Source: Rhodospirillales bacterium URHD0017
GTDB taxonomy: Bacteria > Pseudomonadota > Alphaproteobacteria > Reyranellales > Reyranellaceae
Assembly: GCA_900110395.1 (NCBI GenBank)
Contig: FODP01000013.1
Coordinates: forward strand, 186,001-250,000
Length of the DNA: 64,000 bases
Reading direction: 5' to 3'
In this document: positions 60,480 through 64,000 of the stretch, piece by piece
How positions within the stretch are numbered: the stretch's first letter is position 1
How the letters are laid out: every line of letters starts with the position of its first letter
Made by a program: the position numbers and the translations under genes
Notes under the pieces: generated by a model
The model's database searches: none
What the model was told of the DNA's origin: nothing
What the model saw: only the letters and a program-made list of their open reading frames with translations

Positions 60480-60794
60480 ATGATCGTCGACCATCGCACC
60501 TACGAGCTACAGCCGGGCCGGCTGCGCGACTTCCTCGCGCTCTGCGAGAAGGAAGGGCTGCCGGTGCAGAAGAAGCATCTCGGCAATCTAGTCGGCTTCT
60601 TCACGACTGAGGTCGGCAATGTGAACGAGATCGTGCATATCTGGGGCTACGAAGATTTGGCCGATCGCACCAAGCGTCGCGCTGCCATGGCTGCCGATCT
60701 CGCATGGCAAGCCTATTTGCAGAAGAGCCGAGAATATATGAGGCACATGAACAACAAGATATTGGTGCCAACCGCGTTCTCACCCACGAAGTAA
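60480..60794 (+). CDS. NIPSNAP family protein
   Basis: 104 aa; GGGAGGAATTGC precedes ATG 60480. MIVDHRTYELQPGRLRDFLALCEKEGLP and EIVHIWGYEDLADRTKRRAAM match NIPSNAP (dimeric alpha-beta barrel). Nine bases before the TPP enzyme, so probably an accessory or product-handling protein for it. Confidence 0.85.
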   Translation: MIVDHRTYELQPGRLRDFLALCEKEGLPVQKKHLGNLVGFFTTEVGNVNEIVHIWGYEDLADRTKRRAAMAADLAWQAYLQKSREYMRHMNNKILVPTAFSPTK

Positions 60795-60803
60795 GGGAAA
60801 GTC

Positions 60804-62492
60804 ATGCCGAGCTCTCATCCGCGCCGCAGCGGCGCGCAAGTCCTGATCGACCAGCTGCGCATTCACGGCACCGACACGATCTTCGGCGTGCCCGGCGAAA
60901 GCTACCTGGCGGCGCTCGACGCGCTCTATGCGCAGCGCAACTCCATGCGCTTCATCATCTGCCGCCAGGAAGGTGGAGCAGCCAACATGGCGGAAGCCTA
61001 CGGCAAGCTCACCGGCAAGCCCGGCATCGCCTTCGTCACGCGCGGTCCGGGTGCCACCAATGCCAGCATCGGATTGCATACCGGGTTCCAGGATTCGACG
61101 CCCATGATCCTGCTGGTCGGCCAGGTGGCGCGCGAGGCGTCCGACCGCGAGGCTTTCCAGGAAATCGACTACCGCCGCATGTTCGGCCAGATGGCCAAGT
61201 GGGTCGTCCAGATCGAGGACGCGCGGCGCATCCCCGAGCTGATCAGCCAGGCATTTCACACCGCGCTGAACGGCCGGCCCGGCCCGGTCGTGATCGCGCT
61301 GCCCGAGGACATGCTGGTCGACGAGGTCGAGGTGCCTGACGCCGGGCCCTACAAGATCGCGCGCGGCGCGCCGGCGGCCGACGACATGGCGGCGCTGCGC
61401 GAGCTTCTGGCGGCGGCGGAGAAGCCAATGGTGATCGTGGGCGGCGGCGGCTGGACCGCCAAGGCCTGCGCCGACATCCGCGCCTTCATCGAGGCCAACG
61501 ACCTTCCGGTCTGCGCCTCGTTCCGCAACCAGGACCTGTTCGACAACCGCCATCCCAACTACGCGGGCGATCTTGGGGTCGGCGTCGGCCCGGCGCTGGG
61601 CAAGCGGCTGAAGGCCTGTGACCTCATCATCGCTGTCGGCCCCAGGCTGGGCGAGGCGACGACCGGCGGCTACACGCTGTTCGACCTGCCGGTCCCGAAG
61701 CAGAAGCTGGTCCACGTCCATGCCGGCGCCGAGGAGCTGGGCCGCGTTTACCAGGCGACCCTGCCGATCAACAGCGGCATGGCGAACTTCGCCGCCGCCG
61801 CCCGCGCGATGAAGCCCGTCGACGGCAAGCGCTGGAAGGCCGAAACGGCGGCCGCGCACGCCGAGTACCTCGACAACATCAAGCCCGGCCCGCTGCCCGG
61901 CTCGGTGAACATGGGCGAGGTCATCGCCTGGCTGAACAAGCGCCTGCCCGACGATGCCATCGTCACCAATGGCGCGGGCAACTATGCGGCCTTCCTGCAC
62001 CGCTTCTTCCAGTATCGCGGTTTCAAGACCCAGCTTGCGCCGACCAGCGGCGCCATGGGCTACGGCGTGCCGGCGGCGGTGGCGGCCAAGATCGCCGAGC
62101 CCGATCGCATGGTGGTGTCGCTGGCGGGCGACGGCTGCTTCCTGATGAACGGCCAGGAATTCGCGACGGCCGTCCAGCACGGCGCCAACATCGTGATCAC
62201 CGTGGTCGACAACGGCATGTACGGCACCATCCGCATGCACCAGGAGCGCGAGTATCCGACGCGCGTGGTCGGCACCGAGCTCAAGAACCCCGACTTCGCC
62301 GCCTACGCGCGCGCCTTCGGCGGCCACGGCGAGACGGTCGAGAAGACCGAGGACTATGCCGCGGCCTTCGAACGCGCGGTGGCGGCGGCCAAGCCCGCCA
62401 TCATCCATGTCAAGACCGACCCCGAGGCGCTGACCTCGCGCATCACGCTCAGCAAGCTGCGCGAGCAGTCGCTGGCCAAGCAGAAGCACTAG
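60804..62492 (+). CDS. TPP-dependent enzyme, acetolactate-synthase-like
   Basis: 562 aa with the three TPP-enzyme domains. E56 in CRQEGGAANMAEAYG is the activating Glu; GDGCFLMNGQEF...VVDNGMYG binds TPP-Mg. It resembles catabolic acetolactate synthase or benzoylformate-like enzymes rather than IlvB, and no small subunit is adjacent. Substrate undetermined. Confidence 0.85.
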   Translation: MPSSHPRRSGAQVLIDQLRIHGTDTIFGVPGESYLAALDALYAQRNSMRFIICRQEGGAANMAEAYGKLTGKPGIAFVTRGPGATNASIGLHTGFQDSTPMILLVGQVAREASDREAFQEIDYRRMFGQMAKWVVQIEDARRIPELISQAFHTALNGRPGPVVIALPEDMLVDEVEVPDAGPYKIARGAPAADDMAALRELLAAAEKPMVIVGGGGWTAKACADIRAFIEANDLPVCASFRNQDLFDNRHPNYAGDLGVGVGPALGKRLKACDLIIAVGPRLGEATTGGYTLFDLPVPKQKLVHVHAGAEELGRVYQATLPINSGMANFAAAARAMKPVDGKRWKAETAAAHAEYLDNIKPGPLPGSVNMGEVIAWLNKRLPDDAIVTNGAGNYAAFLHRFFQYRGFKTQLAPTSGAMGYGVPAAVAAKIAEPDRMVVSLAGDGCFLMNGQEFATAVQHGANIVITVVDNGMYGTIRMHQEREYPTRVVGTELKNPDFAAYARAFGGHGETVEKTEDYAAAFERAVAAAKPAIIHVKTDPEALTSRITLSKLREQSLAKQKH

Positions 62493-62498
62493 ATGCGA

Positions 62499-63551
62499 TC
62501 AATGGACCAACTTGAGGTCGATGATCGTCGACAGCGGGCCGACCAGGACAGGTGAAAGCACCGTGACGGCCCGCATCAGGACGGCGAGCGGGGCGACGGC
62601 GGCGGACAAGGAACTGGCCTCGCTGGCGGCCAGTCCGTCGTTGGCTGGCGATGGTGCGGCGAGGTCGGCGACGGCATTCTTCTTGATGCGTGCCCGGGCG
62701 GCATCGAGCACCAGCGCCGTCGGAAGGTAAAGCGTCGCCAGCACGCCGACGTAGCAGACGCTCTGGAAGGCGATGAAGCCGTTGGTGAGCTTCTCGTACT
62801 GTTTGGCGTCGGCGACGAACGGCAGCGGCCAGGCGTGCCAGTACTTCATGTCGATCAGGCCGATCCCCAGGACCAGCGCGGACGCGAACAGGATCAGGTC
62901 GAGCCGGCGCCGCAGCCTTTCCAGGGCCGGCAGGTCGGCCAGCGTCTCGAGGCGGCTGCCCGTGGCGGCGAGCGTGGTCGCCGCGATGGCAAGTGTGGCG
63001 CCGCCGATCACCACGATGATGTTCGCCGACATCAACAGGCGTTTCAGCAGGACGAGCGGCTTGCCGTCGTAGATGGCGCCTGCCGTCCGGGCGAAGACGT
63101 CCTGTCCGAGCAGCGCGATGATCCGGCTGCCGTGCTGCGTCGGATCCATCACCGCGATCAGCACCACGATGAGCAGCAGCCACACGCCGCCGAATACGAT
63201 GCGATCCTTCGGCGTCACGAGCCCGCGCACGGCGATCATCAATCCCATCAAGGTCGAGGCGACGGCGATGAGGGCGAGCAGCGTGGAGGTCGACACCGAG
63301 AAGAGCCGGTTGACGTGTTCGTCGACCGCTATGGCCTGCGGCAGGCTTCGAGCGTCGAACGACTTGAGCTCGATGGGAATCGACGAGAAGACGCCCCAAT
63401 GCTCGCCCTTGGTGCGATGGTCTGGTGCGGCCTCGGTCACGATGCCCCACGGCGCGAGGCAGGCCAGCGGCAGGAGCACTGCAAAGACGTAGTAGCGGCC
63501 GTCGCCCAGCCAGCGTCCCGGACCGAACAACGCCTTGATCAAGGTCGACAT
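62499..63551 (-). CDS. Multi-span membrane protein, unknown
   Basis: 350 aa, about seven helices. Begins MSTLIKALFGPGRWLGDGRYYVFAVLL; ends DLKLVH. No family recognised. It converges on the TPP gene (6-bp gap). Could be a small-molecule or ion transporter by topology only. Confidence 0.65.
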   Translation of the reverse strand: MSTLIKALFGPGRWLGDGRYYVFAVLLPLACLAPWGIVTEAAPDHRTKGEHWGVFSSIPIELKSFDARSLPQAIAVDEHVNRLFSVSTSTLLALIAVASTLMGLMIAVRGLVTPKDRIVFGGVWLLLIVVLIAVMDPTQHGSRIIALLGQDVFARTAGAIYDGKPLVLLKRLLMSANIIVVIGGATLAIAATTLAATGSRLETLADLPALERLRRRLDLILFASALVLGIGLIDMKYWHAWPLPFVADAKQYEKLTNGFIAFQSVCYVGVLATLYLPTALVLDAARARIKKNAVADLAAPSPANDGLAASEASSLSAAVAPLAVLMRAVTVLSPVLVGPLSTIIDLKLVH

Positions 63552-63631
63552 GGGCTGACCCCCGACGCCACGATCATACGCCTGACGGCCATTCGAGGCG
63601 ATTGCCGTCGAGCCCGGCCTGCAGGGCCCCC

Positions 63632-63660
63632 TTGCACAGTCCGAGGTTCGTCTCTATAGA
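63632..63660 (+). promoter_or_regulatory. Sigma-70 promoter of metZ (TTGCAC-N17-TATAGA)
   Basis: TTGCAC at 63632-63637 and TATAGA at 63655-63660 with a 17-bp spacer; the start would fall near 63667, at the first bases of the riboswitch. Confidence 0.75.
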
Positions 63661-63663
63661 AGT

Positions 63664-63726
63664 CCTCCGTGGAGATTTGAGCCGACCGGCTTGCGACCAC
63701 GTTAAACATCGCTAAAAGGTCGGAGG
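63664..63726 (+). promoter_or_regulatory. SAM-II riboswitch
   Basis: Outer stem CCTCCG (63664-63669) pairs with CGGAGG (63721-63726). Inside are the SAM-II signatures GATTTGAGCCGACCGGCTTG, CCACGTTAAA and CGCTAAAA in order, the pseudoknot aptamer found ahead of alphaproteobacterial met genes. It sits between promoter and terminator upstream of metZ. Confidence 0.85.
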
Positions 63727-63733
63727 TGCTCGC

Positions 63734-63767
63734 AAAAGCCCCCGTCCTTCCAGGTCGGGGGCTTTTT
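63734..63767 (+). terminator. Attenuator terminator after SAM-II
   Basis: AAAAGCCCCCG...GGGGGCTTTTT, a strong stem and U-run 8 bp after the aptamer, 42 bp before the metZ ATG. High SAM should favour termination. Confidence 0.8.
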
Positions 63768-63808
63768 CGTTGCGCGTCATGGAAAGTCGCGCACGAGAGG
63801 AGAGGGCA

Positions 63809-64000
63809 ATGGACGGATCGATCCCGAAGACGACGAAGGCGAAGGCCGATCAATCGACTTGGCGGCCACAGACCAAGGCGGTGCGCGGCGGGCAGCTGCG
63901 CAGCAATTTCGACGAGACGTCGGAAGCGCTCTACCTCACCTCGGGTTACGCCTATCAGAGCGCGGAGGAGGCCGAGGCCACCTTCAAGGGCGAGAGCACG
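63809..64000 (+). CDS. metZ: MetZ, O-succinylhomoserine sulfhydrylase (partial, 3' end outside)
   Basis: 64 codons visible from ATG 63809 (GAGGAGAGGG upstream). WRPQTKAVRGGQLRSNFDETSEALYLTSGYAYQSAEEAEATFKG is the MetZ N-terminal PLP-enzyme start in family form. It makes homocysteine by direct sulfhydrylation. The SAM-II riboswitch and terminator upstream give feedback control. Confidence 0.88.
   Translation, partial: MDGSIPKTTKAKADQSTWRPQTKAVRGGQLRSNFDETSEALYLTSGYAYQSAEEAEATFKGEST

Noticed and set aside
1..64000. tRNA, rRNA, CRISPR array, insertion sequences
   Set aside because: No cloverleaf-like segments, regular spaced repeats or transposase frames were seen on either strand.

Overview
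The window is a high-GC, gene-dense stretch of an alphaproteobacterial chromosome. Pointers to Alphaproteobacteria are a SAM-II type riboswitch ahead of metZ, a SigF/NrsF pair with GTAAC-N16-CGAA promoters, orphan Nif11-type peptides, and Bug/CaiB/OpgC family content. A Reyranella- or Bradyrhizobium-like organism is plausible, but the genus is inference. No tRNA, rRNA, insertion sequence, phage or CRISPR array was seen.

Layout. (1) 1-7072, minus strand: an srf-type operon (two tandem SrfA paralogues, SrfB with an ASKHA/actin-like fold, SrfC with a P-loop GTPase), cut by the window edge. (2) 7296-9393: ECF sigma factor SigF and its anti-sigma NrsF, divergent from a bufferin-type metallophore precursor and a DoxX protein; both directions carry matching SigF-type promoters. 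(3) 9406-11268: an orphan Nif11-leader RiPP precursor and four small or unknown genes. (4) 11297-27657: a potassium region with two kup paralogues flanking a sedolisin protease, an outer-membrane transporter-like protein, four tiny membrane-protein genes (including kdpF), kdpABC and kdpDE. Direct repeats with an 11-bp period (TTCCTATG-like) recur at its promoters and are candidate KdpE boxes. (5) 27703-31874: purC, a methyltransferase, two tandem small secreted paralogues, TerC. (6) 31930-41536: a copper island with a CopA-type ATPase divergent from CsoR across a 28-bp gap holding a perfect operator, cupredoxin, CusF-like protein, PcoA/PcoB, two Spy/CpxP-like proteins and small Met-rich proteins, with two FNR/FixK-type boxes. 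(7) 41546-44668: a large autotransporter. (8) 44773-59358: metabolic and signalling genes (GlxA-type regulator, Bug binding protein, CoA transferase, MHYT hybrid kinase plus a PAS-receiver protein, OpgC plus an SGNH hydrolase, cyclase, LysE, class II aldolase, DUF1194). (9) 59492-64000: a glycine-rich RRM protein, NIPSNAP plus a TPP enzyme, a membrane protein, and metZ under a promoter/SAM-II/terminator leader.

How the parts fit. Potassium uptake has both low-affinity (Kup) and high-affinity (Kdp) systems, and the repeat boxes suggest one Kup copy and the outer-membrane protein are co-regulated with Kdp while the other Kup copy is not. Copper handling combines cytoplasmic export (ATPase/CsoR), periplasmic oxidation and binding (PcoA, cupredoxin, CusF) and, separately, a bufferin system without its usual maturation genes. 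The most unusual items are the srfA duplication, the orphan bufferin and Nif11 precursors, the row of microproteins before kdpA, and a palindromic repeat that supplies the C-terminus of a hydrolase.
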